From DUAL01 sp036012565 (GTDB taxonomy: Bacteria; Bacteroidota; Bacteroidia; Flavobacteriales; BACL11), in the NCBI GenBank assembly GCA_036012565.1, contig DASCPP010000049.1:1-16690 (forward strand): a stretch of DNA of 16,690 nucleotides. The letters are read 5' to 3'. The stretch's first letter is position 1; every line of letters starts with the position of its first letter. Shown here piece by piece: positions 8,628 through 16,600 of this stretch. The notes beneath the pieces were generated by a model that saw nothing but the letters and a program-made list of their open reading frames with translations, had not been told where the DNA came from and searched no databases. The translations under genes were made by a program, and so were the position numbers.

Positions 8628-9800
8628 ATGAAGAAGGGAATTTTAACAATACTAATTGCAGCAATTTCTATTGTAACTTTTGCTCAAAAACACAATGTAG
8701 TAAATGCTTCTATTGCCCTAAGGCAAGAAAAGTTGGAAGAAGCAAAAAAGTATATTGATGAGGCTTATATCACTGAGAGCACCTCAAACGATCCTAAAAT
8801 GTGGAATTACCGTGCACCTATTTATCTGAAGATTGCACAAAAAGAGACTCATCTTGATAGGGATGCCGTGCTAAAAGCAACAGAGGCATATCTGAAATGT
8901 ATGCAAACGGACCATAAGGGTAGGGTGATTGTAAAAAAATGGACAGCCAAAGAGGATTTACTTTCTGGATTGGTGCAATGTGCCTACGAACTCTTTAATC
9001 AGGCCATTGAAGAGTATAGTGCTGGGCAATACAAAAGGTCAATCAATCTGTATAATGCAATTTTTGAGGTTATTCCACATGATGATGAAGATCAACTAAA
9101 AAGAGGAAATATTACCAAAGAAACTATTTTGTATAATTCATTTTTTGCATCTAACAAAATGAAAGATAGCCAAAAGTCAAAGGAGTTATTACAAAAGCTA
9201 ATAGATATTAATTTTAATGAGCCGGCTATTTACATTCACATGAGCAATATTTATGTTGCGGAAGAAAATATGGATAAGGCCCTGAAATACTTATCTCTTG
9301 GAAGAGATATGTTTGAGGAAGATCAGAGTTTGATAAATGCGGAAATAAATATGTATATACAATTAAACAGAACCTCAGAACTTATTGGGAAACTAGGAGA
9401 AGCCATAGAGATTGATCCAGAAAATGATTTACTGTATTTTAATAGAGGAACTATTTACGACCAAGAAGGGAATATTACAAAAGCAGAACAAGATTACAAA
9501 TCGGCATTAGAAATTAATCCTTCTTCATTTAGTGCTAATTATAATTTGGGTGCTCTTTACTTTAACTATGGCGTGAAATTAAAGAATGAAGCAAGTAATA
9601 CATCATCTAACTCGAAATATACTGCACTGAAAAAACAAGCTGATGATAATTTTGTAAAAGCTTTACCTTATATGGAAGATGCGTTTAATTTGAATGAGGA
9701 AGATAAGAACACAATCATTTCCTTAAAGCAGTTGTACGCTTTAAAAGGTAACTATGATAAGTCCAATGAAATGAAGAAGCTTTTAGCGGAATTAAAATAA
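8628..9800 (+). CDS. Exported tetratricopeptide-repeat protein
   Basis: The ATG at 8628 gives 390 residues starting with a signal peptide (MKKG, hydrophobic ILTILIAAISIV, ending TFAQ). An in-frame ATG at 8607 would overlap the peptidase gene and extend ahead of the signal, so it is less likely. The mature part is helical with TPR-like repeats. The clearest is around residues 265-330 (LYFNRGTIYDQEGN followed by YKSALEINPSSFSANYNLGALYF, which fits the TPR W/L-G-Y-A-P spacing), with weaker units earlier (around 30-75 and 195-235). TPR arrays mediate protein contacts; no enzymatic motif is present. From general memory, a TPR gene downstream of gyrA is common in Flavobacteriia. It is only 4 nt after the M16 gene stop, so it probably belongs to the gyrA operon. 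Partner and role are unknown. Confidence 0.88.
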   Translation: MKKGILTILIAAISIVTFAQKHNVVNASIALRQEKLEEAKKYIDEAYITESTSNDPKMWNYRAPIYLKIAQKETHLDRDAVLKATEAYLKCMQTDHKGRVIVKKWTAKEDLLSGLVQCAYELFNQAIEEYSAGQYKRSINLYNAIFEVIPHDDEDQLKRGNITKETILYNSFFASNKMKDSQKSKELLQKLIDINFNEPAIYIHMSNIYVAEENMDKALKYLSLGRDMFEEDQSLINAEINMYIQLNRTSELIGKLGEAIEIDPENDLLYFNRGTIYDQEGNITKAEQDYKSALEINPSSFSANYNLGALYFNYGVKLKNEASNTSSNSKYTALKKQADDNFVKALPYMEDAFNLNEEDKNTIISLKQLYALKGNYDKSNEMKKLLAELK

Positions 9801-9808
9801 AACAATTG

Positions 9809-9836
9809 AAAGGAGAGAATACTTCCTTTTCTTTAA
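9809..9836 (+). terminator. Weak hairpin after the TPR gene
   Basis: AAAGGA (9809-9814) can pair with TCCTTT (9824-9829) around a 9-nt loop and is followed by TCTTTAA. It is short, GC-poor, and lies in the 125-nt gap between the convergent TPR and typA genes. It may end the gyrA-M16-TPR transcript, but support is thin. Confidence 0.3.
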
Positions 9837-9925
9837 TATTTCCTATTTAACATAATATTAATTATAGGACAAAATGCATAATTTATCTATACCTAGTATT
9901 TTGTAAGGTTACCTAGTTTTGTACC

Positions 9926-11689
9926 TTATGGAATCTTCCTCATTCGCAAACTCTCAGGCGTTACCTCCAAGTATTCATTTGCTTGAATGTATTCCATAGA
10001 TTCTTCTAATGATAAGTCAACTTTGGGAGCAATATTAACTGCCTCATCAGAGCCCGATTTACGCATATTGGTTAATTGTTTTCCTTTTATCACATTTACA
10101 TCCAAATCATTATCTCTTGAATTCTCGCCAATAACTTGTCCTTTATAGATTGTGTCTCCAGGATTTATAAAGAATCTTCCTCTATCTTGCAATCGGTTGA
10201 TAGCAAAAGCGGTTGATACACCAGCTTCCATTGAAATTAAGGAACCTTTGTTTCTTTCTGGAATATATCCTTTAAATGGAGTGTATTCTCTAAATCGGTG
10301 CGTCATTACTGCATTTCCTGCTGTGGTAGTTAGCATATTATTTCTAAGCCCTATCAAGCCTCTTGATGGGATATCAAATTCTAAATGTTGCAAATCTCCT
10401 TTTGGCTCCATAATCAATAAATCTCCTTTTCTTTTGGTTACCAATTCTATAGCTTTTCCTGAAAATTCTTCTGGAACATCAATCACTAAGGTTTCCATTG
10501 GCTCACATCTTTTTCCTTTAATTTCTTTAAAAATAACTTGCGGTTTACCTACTTGCAACTCGTATCCTTCCCTACGCATGGTTTCAATTAGCACTGATAA
10601 ATGTAAAATCCCCCTACCGTAGACATTAAATTTATCTTCCGAATCTGTATCTTCTACTTTTAGCGCTAAGTTTCTTTCTAACTCCTGATATAGCCTTTCC
10701 CTTAGATGTCTTGAGGTAACAAACTTTCCTTCCTTCCCAAAGAAAGGAGAATTATTGATTGTGAAAAGCATACTCATTGTTGGCTCATCAATTGAGATTC
10801 TAGGTAATTCCTCGGGATCTTCTAGATCAGAAAGAGTGTCTCCAATTTGAAAGCCTTCAATACCAACTATCGAACATATATCTCCACTCCTGGCAGTTTT
10901 TACCTGATTCTTTCCCATACCCTCAAATACATACAATTCTTTTATTCTAACTTTCTTCTTTTCGCCATTCTCCTTACAAAGCATGTAATCTTTTCCTTGT
11001 TCCAGATCCCCCTTAAAAATTCTTCCAATAGCAATTCGTCCAACAAATTTGGAATAATCCAAAGAAGTGATCTGCATTTGTGGCTTACCTTCTTTATAAG
11101 GTGCTTCAGGGATTTGTGATATTACAGTATCAAGTAAAGCAGTAATATTGTCAGTGGGCTTTCTCCAGTCGGTACTCATCCAACCTTGCTTTGAAGATCC
11201 GAAAATAGTTTCAAAATCTAGCTGACACTCGGTAGCATCCAGATTACACATTAAATCAAATACTGTATCCTGAACCAAATCTGGGGAGCAATTATCTTTA
11301 TCCACTTTATTTATAACTACAATTGGTTTAAGTCTTAGATCTAATGCTTTTCCTAACACAAAACGAGTTTGTGGCATAGCACCTTCAAAAGCATCCACAA
11401 GAAGTAATACGCCATCAGCCATTTTTAGTACCCGCTCTACTTCTCCCCCAAAATCAGCATGGCCAGGAGTATCAATTACATTAATCTTTACGCCTTTGTA
11501 AGTTACTGATACATTTTTGGAAAGGATAGTTATTCCTCTTTCACGCTCTAAGTCATTGCTATCTAATAATAACTCTGTTCGTTCTTTTCTTTCATCTAAT
11601 ATATTGCACTCATCAATTATCTTATCTACTAAGGTAGTTTTGCCATGATCAACATGGGCAATAATAGCTATATTCCTGATGGATTTCAT
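9926..11689 (-). CDS. typA: TypA/BipA ribosome-associated translational GTPase
   Basis: A 587-residue member of the EF-G/LepA superfamily that binds 70S/50S ribosomes and acts in ribosome assembly and stress or cold adaptation. GTPase motifs are all present: G1 AHVDHGKT (11-18), G2 RGIT (51-54), G3 DTPGH (73-77), G4 NKVD (127-130), and a G5-like SSKQGW. The C-terminal half has the TypA hallmarks GRGILHLSVLIETMRREGYE, SRGLIGLR and the end segment EYLEVTPESLRMRK. Its length is near the family norm of about 600. I used the ATG at 11689 because it gives the canonical MKSIRNIAIIAHVDHG start. An upstream in-frame TTG at 11710 falls inside the -7 promoter element and is rejected. It is convergent with the TPR gene and insulated upstream by a strong terminator. 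Confidence 0.97.
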   Translation of the reverse strand: MKSIRNIAIIAHVDHGKTTLVDKIIDECNILDERKERTELLLDSNDLERERGITILSKNVSVTYKGVKINVIDTPGHADFGGEVERVLKMADGVLLLVDAFEGAMPQTRFVLGKALDLRLKPIVVINKVDKDNCSPDLVQDTVFDLMCNLDATECQLDFETIFGSSKQGWMSTDWRKPTDNITALLDTVISQIPEAPYKEGKPQMQITSLDYSKFVGRIAIGRIFKGDLEQGKDYMLCKENGEKKKVRIKELYVFEGMGKNQVKTARSGDICSIVGIEGFQIGDTLSDLEDPEELPRISIDEPTMSMLFTINNSPFFGKEGKFVTSRHLRERLYQELERNLALKVEDTDSEDKFNVYGRGILHLSVLIETMRREGYELQVGKPQVIFKEIKGKRCEPMETLVIDVPEEFSGKAIELVTKRKGDLLIMEPKGDLQHLEFDIPSRGLIGLRNNMLTTTAGNAVMTHRFREYTPFKGYIPERNKGSLISMEAGVSTAFAINRLQDRGRFFINPGDTIYKGQVIGENSRDNDLDVNVIKGKQLTNMRKSGSDEAVNIAPKVDLSLEESMEYIQANEYLEVTPESLRMRKIP

Positions 11690-11707
11690 ATTCAAAATTT
11701 CAGGCGT

Positions 11708-11715
11708 CAAAAGTA
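11708..11715 (-). promoter_or_regulatory. typA promoter, -7 element TACTTTTG
   Basis: On the minus strand TACTTTTG matches the Bacteroidota -7 consensus TAnnTTTG exactly. The -33 side holds only a T-rich TTCTTTT stretch about 19-23 nt upstream. Transcription would begin near 11702, giving a leader of roughly a dozen nucleotides before the typA ATG. Confidence 0.55.
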
Positions 11716-11775
11716 GTATTGTTTTATTAGTAAAAGAACTGAATGCTAGATTTCTATTTAGTGTTTTTTTGACAT

Positions 11776-11803
11776 AAAAAAAAGCCCTGATATCAGGGCT
11801 TTT
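11776..11803 (-). terminator. Rho-independent terminator of the 65-residue gene
   Basis: A perfect palindrome spans 11780-11803 with the core AGCCCTGATATCAGGGCT. Read on the minus strand, the hairpin is followed by eight U (A-run 11776-11783 on the plus strand), the classic intrinsic terminator. It lies 25 nt after the stop of the small gene at 11828-12025 and upstream of the typA promoter, so it separates the two transcripts. Confidence 0.88.
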
Positions 11804-11827
11804 AAATTTCTTTTAGTTGTGGTTGAC

Positions 11828-12025
11828 CTACTTACCTTTCAAGAATGGTAAACCTGTTTTGTCATTTTCAACAACCGTTTTCCCATCAGGAAGATCGCAA
11901 GCAGTAGATCTTTGATCTTTTGAGAAATAATAAATTCTCTGTACTCTTCCTGTTGACTTCAAAGTAACATCTTTACAATTTAAGTGGTAAGTTGTTCCTT
12001 TTTTGTTTCTGTGTGCATAGCCCAT
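11828..12025 (-). CDS. Small basic protein of unknown function, copy 1
   Basis: This 65-residue Lys/Arg-rich protein has no signal peptide and no membrane segment. It belongs to a small conserved family that I recall as uncharacterised in Bacteroidota and some other phyla, with a pattern near KxxKGxTYxL...VxLK...QxIYYFxKDxRSxACDxPxGKxVVENxxTGLPFLK. It is 37/65 identical, without gaps, to the gene at 12517-12714. Conserved Tyr/Phe clusters, one shared Cys43, and the C-terminal TGLPFLK suggest a small compact domain, possibly nucleic-acid or ribosome binding; this is speculation from charge alone. It has its own strong terminator, so it is probably a monocistronic, well-expressed gene. Confidence 0.85.
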   Translation of the reverse strand: MGYAHRNKKGTTYHLNCKDVTLKSTGRVQRIYYFSKDQRSTACDLPDGKTVVENDKTGLPFLKGK

Positions 12026-12516
12026 AGTTAATAATTTTTTGTGTTAATACTAGGTTAATTTTTCTGGTACAATTTATAAAAATTTATTTAACTTAACTAA
12101 TTTCTGTAGAAATGTTTGAAAAAGGCCTGTTAATAACTCTAGATTAGAAGAAAAAAAATAAATTAATGCTAACCTAGTAAGCGCTAAGAATCTCAAAATT
12201 TAGAATAAATTCAGAAGCATGTATCTTACAGAAGATCAGATATTTATATAAGTTTTAACCTAGTGATTTAATTTGAGGCTCTAAAAATTTATTTTCTATA
12301 AAAAAAGAGAAAAATAATCTCTTTAGAACGGTTAATAAATACAACTTAAGTAATAGGAATTTGCTTTATAAAAAGCTTGATTTAGCACTTCTTCTACCTT
12401 AGAATTCTATAAATATCGTTTGTTTTTCTTTTTAAAAGGTGGAAAACAACAATATGTTACTCCAGAGAAAAGTCCCAATTCTTTGTAGTTATTTAATTTC
12501 TTAAGTAAAAGACGGA
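12026..12516. other. AT-rich non-coding gap between the two paralogues
   Basis: These 491 nt contain no credible gene, tRNA or known RNA that I recognise. They hold the leader and promoter of copy 1, the downstream region of copy 2, three copies of TAACCTAGT in two orientations (12050-12058 on the minus strand, 12170-12178 and 12256-12264 on the plus strand), and an AT-only-looped hairpin at 12304-12324. Otherwise it reads as low-complexity A/T sequence. Confidence 0.6.
12304..12324 (-). terminator. GC-poor hairpin, possible terminator of copy 2
   Basis: AAAGAGA (12304-12310) and TCTCTTT (12318-12324) form a 7-bp stem around a 7-nt loop. On the minus strand the right arm runs into a U-rich stretch. 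It lies about 190 nt beyond the stop of the gene at 12517-12714, so it could end that transcript. The stem is weak. Confidence 0.3.
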
Positions 12517-12714
12517 TTAAGCTTTTTTTAAGAAAGGTAGTCCTGTTCTTTTGTTTTCTACTACCTTTTTTCCTGAAGGCTTATCACAAGCATTCGAACG
12601 CTTATCTTTAGCAAAAAAGAATATTTTTTGCTTTTTGTTTGATGACTTTAGCATTACTTCCTGTGAGTGTAGATAGTAAGTCAGTCCTTTGCTATTTTTG
12701 TGTTGGTACGCCAT
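12517..12714 (-). CDS. Small basic protein of unknown function, copy 2
   Basis: A 65-residue, strongly Lys-rich paralogue of the gene at 11828-12025: same length, same strand, 37 identical residues and no gaps. The conserved blocks are KGxTYxL, VxLKS, QxIxxF, KDxRSxACD and VVENxxTGLPFLK. The main differences are extra lysines here and aromatic swaps (Tyr to Phe at 32-33). No signal peptide or membrane segment is present. The ATG at 12714 aligns exactly with the start of the other copy, supporting both starts. Probably a tandem duplication kept for divergent expression or function; function unknown. Confidence 0.83.
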   Translation of the reverse strand: MAYQHKNSKGLTYYLHSQEVMLKSSNKKQKIFFFAKDKRSNACDKPSGKKVVENKRTGLPFLKKA

Positions 12715-12752
12715 ATATATTTGATTTTGGTTAATACCTATTTTGGTGATTA

Positions 12753-12785
12753 TAAAACTAATCAGAAATAAACAAATATTCCAAA
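12753..12785 (-). promoter_or_regulatory. Candidate promoter of small-protein copy 2
   Basis: On the minus strand TTTG (12782-12785) is followed by a 21-nt spacer and TAGTTTTA (12753-12760), one mismatch from the Bacteroidota -7 consensus TAnnTTTG. The start of transcription would be near 12747, about 33 nt before the ATG. Spacing and elements mirror the divergent promoter at 12912-12944. Confidence 0.45.
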
Positions 12786-12911
12786 TTTTGATAGTATTTT
12801 TTAATAATCCATAAATATCTTATAATCAAATAGATACACAAGGTGTCTAATCTAATTTAGTTTCTATTCTTTTTAAATAATAATAGATTTCCTCATTTTT
12901 GAATACAATAA

Positions 12912-12944
12912 TTTGCTTTAAATACCTTTATATTTTTAGTTTTG
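12912..12944 (+). promoter_or_regulatory. Promoter of the DUF4019-like gene
   Basis: TTTG (12912-12915), a 21-nt spacer and an exact TAnnTTTG match TAGTTTTG (12937-12944) form a complete Bacteroidota-type promoter. Transcription should begin near 12950, leaving about a dozen nucleotides before the GTG at 12963. It shows that the in-frame TTG at 12942 cannot be the start codon. Confidence 0.65.
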
Positions 12945-12962
12945 CTAATCAAAACCTTAGAC

Positions 12963-13442
12963 GTGAAACGATATTTTTTACTACTTATATTCTCCCTATT
13001 TGTGCTTGCTGGATTTTCTCAAAAAACACAAAGGCAACAAATGCGAGATGCAGAAAAAGTAGCAATAAGTTGGCTTCAAAAACTTAACAATAAAAAGTAT
13101 ATCGAATGTTGGAATATGCTAGGAAAAACAACACAAAATGCAACAACTTTTAAAGAATGGAACGAGTATTTCAGTACTGAACTAATGCCAGAAATGGGAA
13201 GTTTTATTTCTAGGAAATACTATTTGGCTGAAATAGAAAAAGAAATGGAATGGTTACCAAAAGGATTATATATTAGTGTTCGCTACAATTCCAAATACAG
13301 CAATACAAAATCTGCAGAAGAAATCATTATGGTATCGCTATCTGAAACAGGAAAGTGGGAAGTACTCTCCTACTTTGCAGAATACCAACTAAAAGGTGAT
13401 GCAGGAGAGCTTCCAAAATCAAAACTTAAAGAGAACTTTTAG
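12963..13442 (+). CDS. Exported DUF4019-like protein
   Basis: The GTG at 12963 gives 159 residues with a clear signal peptide (initiator MKRYF, hydrophobic LLLIFSLFVLAG, ending FSQ). The mature part matches DUF4019 as I recall it: an N-terminal helix AISWLQKLNNKKYIECWNML, a central KEWNEYF segment, a GSFISRKY segment, then beta strands ending in WEVLSYF. This is an NTF2-like or small alpha/beta fold of unknown role in the periplasm or cell envelope. Length is normal for the family. The next gene on the opposite strand overlaps its last 17 nt, so the two transcripts converge. An in-frame TTG at 12942 lies inside the promoter and is not used. Assignment to the family is by visible pattern only. 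Confidence 0.8.
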   Translation: MKRYFLLLIFSLFVLAGFSQKTQRQQMRDAEKVAISWLQKLNNKKYIECWNMLGKTTQNATTFKEWNEYFSTELMPEMGSFISRKYYLAEIEKEMEWLPKGLYISVRYNSKYSNTKSAEEIIMVSLSETGKWEVLSYFAEYQLKGDAGELPKSKLKENF

Positions 13443-13659
13443 TTACCCAATAGCGGTAAGCAATAATTAGCATTTCCACTTTTTTCAATTTCTTCATATC
13501 TTTTTTGTATAAGCTAGGTAAAATTAATTTGTTCAATTTAGCTAAAAACTGAAAAAGAATTTTCTTTTTAAATAGAAATAGAAACAGCAGAATGAGAATT
13601 AGAAAACTTATGATTAGCAAAATATCCTCTCTATATCCGAAAGAAAGTAAAATATACAT
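13426..13659 (-). CDS. Small single-pass membrane protein with conserved basic tail
   Basis: 77 residues: a short N-terminus, one long hydrophobic helix (about 12-30), then a Lys-rich tail with FLAKLNKLILPSL and a C-terminal IIAYRYWVTKSSL. The tail resembles a short Flavobacteriia family of roughly 45-50 residues (pattern KxxAKxNKxxLPS...WRYxVTxxAL) that I recall being labelled 'SsrA-binding protein' in databases although it is far too short to be SmpB. Here that motif is attached to a membrane helix. The start codon shares its A with the stop of the upstream surface-protein gene (TAATG), indicating translational coupling and a shared transcript. Its 3' end overlaps the DUF4019-like gene by 17 nt. 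Being a chance open frame is possible but unlikely given the conserved tail and the coupling. Confidence 0.65.
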   Translation of the reverse strand: MYILLSFGYREDILLIISFLILILLFLFLFKKKILFQFLAKLNKLILPSLYKKDMKKLKKVEMLIIAYRYWVTKSSL

Positions 13660-16600
13660 TATCTGATTAGCGTTATGGTTCCAACAATTTTTTCTGTAGA
13701 AGAACTCGCCAATTGTTTGTATTCAATTACAAAAGCATAAACGCCCATTGGTGCATCTGCCCCATTTTCTAATTTTCCATCCCAAGTACCCATTTTGTAG
13801 TAGGAATACAACTCCTGTTGAATATTACATAAGTTCCCATCCGAATAACTATCGGTAAGTATTATTTCATCTGATTTAAAAACAATATCTCCTCCCCACC
13901 TTTTATGTATTTTGATATTGAAAGAATAAAAACCCCCTACTCCTTTTACAAAAAACTCATCATTGCATTTATCAAAATTTGGCGTGAAACTATTTGGTAC
14001 AAAAATTTTCTTATCTGGAAAAATACAAACTGACAATGAAGTTGTATCCGAACAATTCCCATTGTTAATTAAAATTAGACTTACCTGGTAATTCCCAGTA
14101 TCAGTATAATTATGTTCAGGATTCGTGCCAAAATAATAAGGAGTAGAGCTATTATCTCCAAAACTCCAAAAACTTGCTGATGATATCTCATTTACATTTA
14201 TATTGCTATTATCAATAAATTGAAATGTTCCATCAAGTAAGGATATGCACTCCTCTTTATTTACAAAGAAACTCGCAATAATATCATCATATCCAGGAAT
14301 TGTAATTGTATCTGAAATACTACAACCAGAGACATTATCCGTAACAATAACCATATATCTTTTTGATACTTTATCATATATACTATCGGTAGTTTGTATT
14401 GGCACAGTATTCCACTGGTAAGAATAACTGCTACTTCCATTCACATTTACTTTAGCAAAACCATTTTCTCCATAACAATATTTCGGACTTGTGGTAAAAC
14501 TCGAACTAAAAGAAGGATGAACAAAGACATCTATAGTAGCGAGTGCAGGTTCAGTACAACCATCTTCAATTACTACATTATATGTGGTATTTAAAATAGG
14601 ACTGACATTATGTTCGAAACTACTCCCTAAACCATTATCCCAATTAAAAGTATAATTACTACCTATCCCGCCACTTACATTTACTCCTATATTTATGATA
14701 TCTCCCACACAAATAGAATCCTCAGAAACATAAGTATTTATTGTTAATGAATCACCAATTAAAACAATAGTATCAATACTAACTAAGCAACTTCCTCCAC
14801 CCAACGAATAAGTTATAAGATGATATCCCGGACCTGCTAATGCAGGATTAAAGGTTAAATTATTAATTCCATTTCCAGTAAGCACTCCTCCACTAGGATT
14901 TACATTAACTTGGATATTTGTATCCAAATAACAATAATTACTATCCAATCCAGTCATACTTAAAACAGGATTACTATAGACAGTAACCGTAGTAGTATCC
15001 AAGCATCCTATTGGAGATTCATACAAAATATAATGTACCCCGACACCTGCTGTAATTGAAGAAAATAATCCGGTAGAATTATTTACAATTCCTGGACCAC
15101 TCCATAACCCACCACTAGGATTAGCATTTAAATTAAAATCAGGAGCAGTTGCACAAACCATAGTATCGGTAAGAATACTTTGTGGCGCTACTGAAAACAC
15201 AAGACTATCTGAACAATAATTAGCAGTGTAATATATGATGTGATTACCTACACCAACAAGATTGGGATTAAATTCACCAGGATAATTTGCAGAAACAATT
15301 CCATTTCCACTCCATGTACCATAAATAGGAGTACGAGAAATTAAAATAGAATCAAGTACAACAAGGGTATCGTCATTACAAGAAAAGATAGAATCTAACA
15401 ATATTTTGGTTTCTATTACAGAAATTAGCACAGTATCTGTACATCCAGCTACAGAATAAGTAACAGTATCTACCCCTAACCCTATAGCTGGGTCAAATGT
15501 GCCATTGTTTGAGTTTATAATATGTGTTCCAGTCCAGATCCCGGATACAGGTATCCCTTGTAAATTAAAAGGAAGTTGTGTTGGACAGATTTCCATATCA
15601 TTCCCAGCATCAATAGGTCTAACATATATGTTTATTGTATCGGTACATCCTTGGATATTGTAGATTAAAGTGTGTAACCCTGAGTCTGCTACAGATGGTA
15701 AAAAAATGCCATTAGGCGTTATAGGTCCTCCTAAAAAAGAGAGCATATCAACCGCAATATCTGATTGAGAAGAATTCCCAGTAATTACTCTTAGTCTTAT
15801 CAATACTTCTGAAGTATTATAATTACTTAGATCTACAGTGGCTTCCAACCATTGGTTAGCCTGGCTCCCACTTCTAAACCAAACATCATTGGTCCAATTA
15901 AGTCCATTATCGGTAGATATATCTACAGAAAAAGTTCCTTGATTTGAACCATTTCCTGGGTTATCATACATATGATACCAGAAATGCAAGATAGGATTGC
16001 TGTATTCTGAAAGATTCAAACAAGGGCTAATAATTCCAGCCCTTTTAAACGGATGATTATTACCTGATGCTTCAGTATAAACGTAATTCACTCCCTCATA
16101 AGCGCTGTTCGGTCCCGTGTTATTTGATGGAGTACCACCAGAATTTACTGTCCAATTAAAATCATTTAATGGATCATTAATCCAATTAGTAAGTCCAGTT
16201 TCAAAATTATCTGAAAAAGGGAAAAAAGAAATAGGACTTATACAACTACTAGACTGTAAAGGTAAGGTAGGCAAAGCACTCCAATATCCATTTGTAGGGA
16301 AAGAATTTAAAGCATAATTGGAAGACTTTTGGCAAATAGTATCATCTGCTTGAGTTGTAATATTGTCAATTATTACACTCAAGGTATCTGAACAACCATT
16401 TGGTAAAGTGTAAATTGCATTGATAGTAGTCGGTATTGCTCCAACGTTAATATCTCCATTTACTTGTATACAATTACATCCACTCCATGTACCGCCAGGC
16501 GTTGTGTATTGGGTATTTAAATTGAAAGTAGGTGCATTGGGGCAGGCAGAAATATCCGGGCCAGCATTTATCTCTAAAACAGTGACATCCATTGTTTCAG

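Noticed and set aside
9914..9921. Exact -7 element TAGTTTTG on the plus strand just after typA
   Set aside because: No TTTG or TTG at the right distance upstream; it would only drive antisense RNA to typA. Likely a by-product of the local ACCTAGT repeats.
10152..10622. 156-codon open frame on the plus strand inside typA
   Set aside because: It is antisense to well-conserved typA codons and its translation shows no family features; a shadow frame.
13659..16592. ATG at 16592 as the true start of the surface protein
   Set aside because: The frame stays open to the window edge and the upstream residues (GIVSGSQGTYSP...YDGCSET) are another copy of the repeat, so the ATG is internal.
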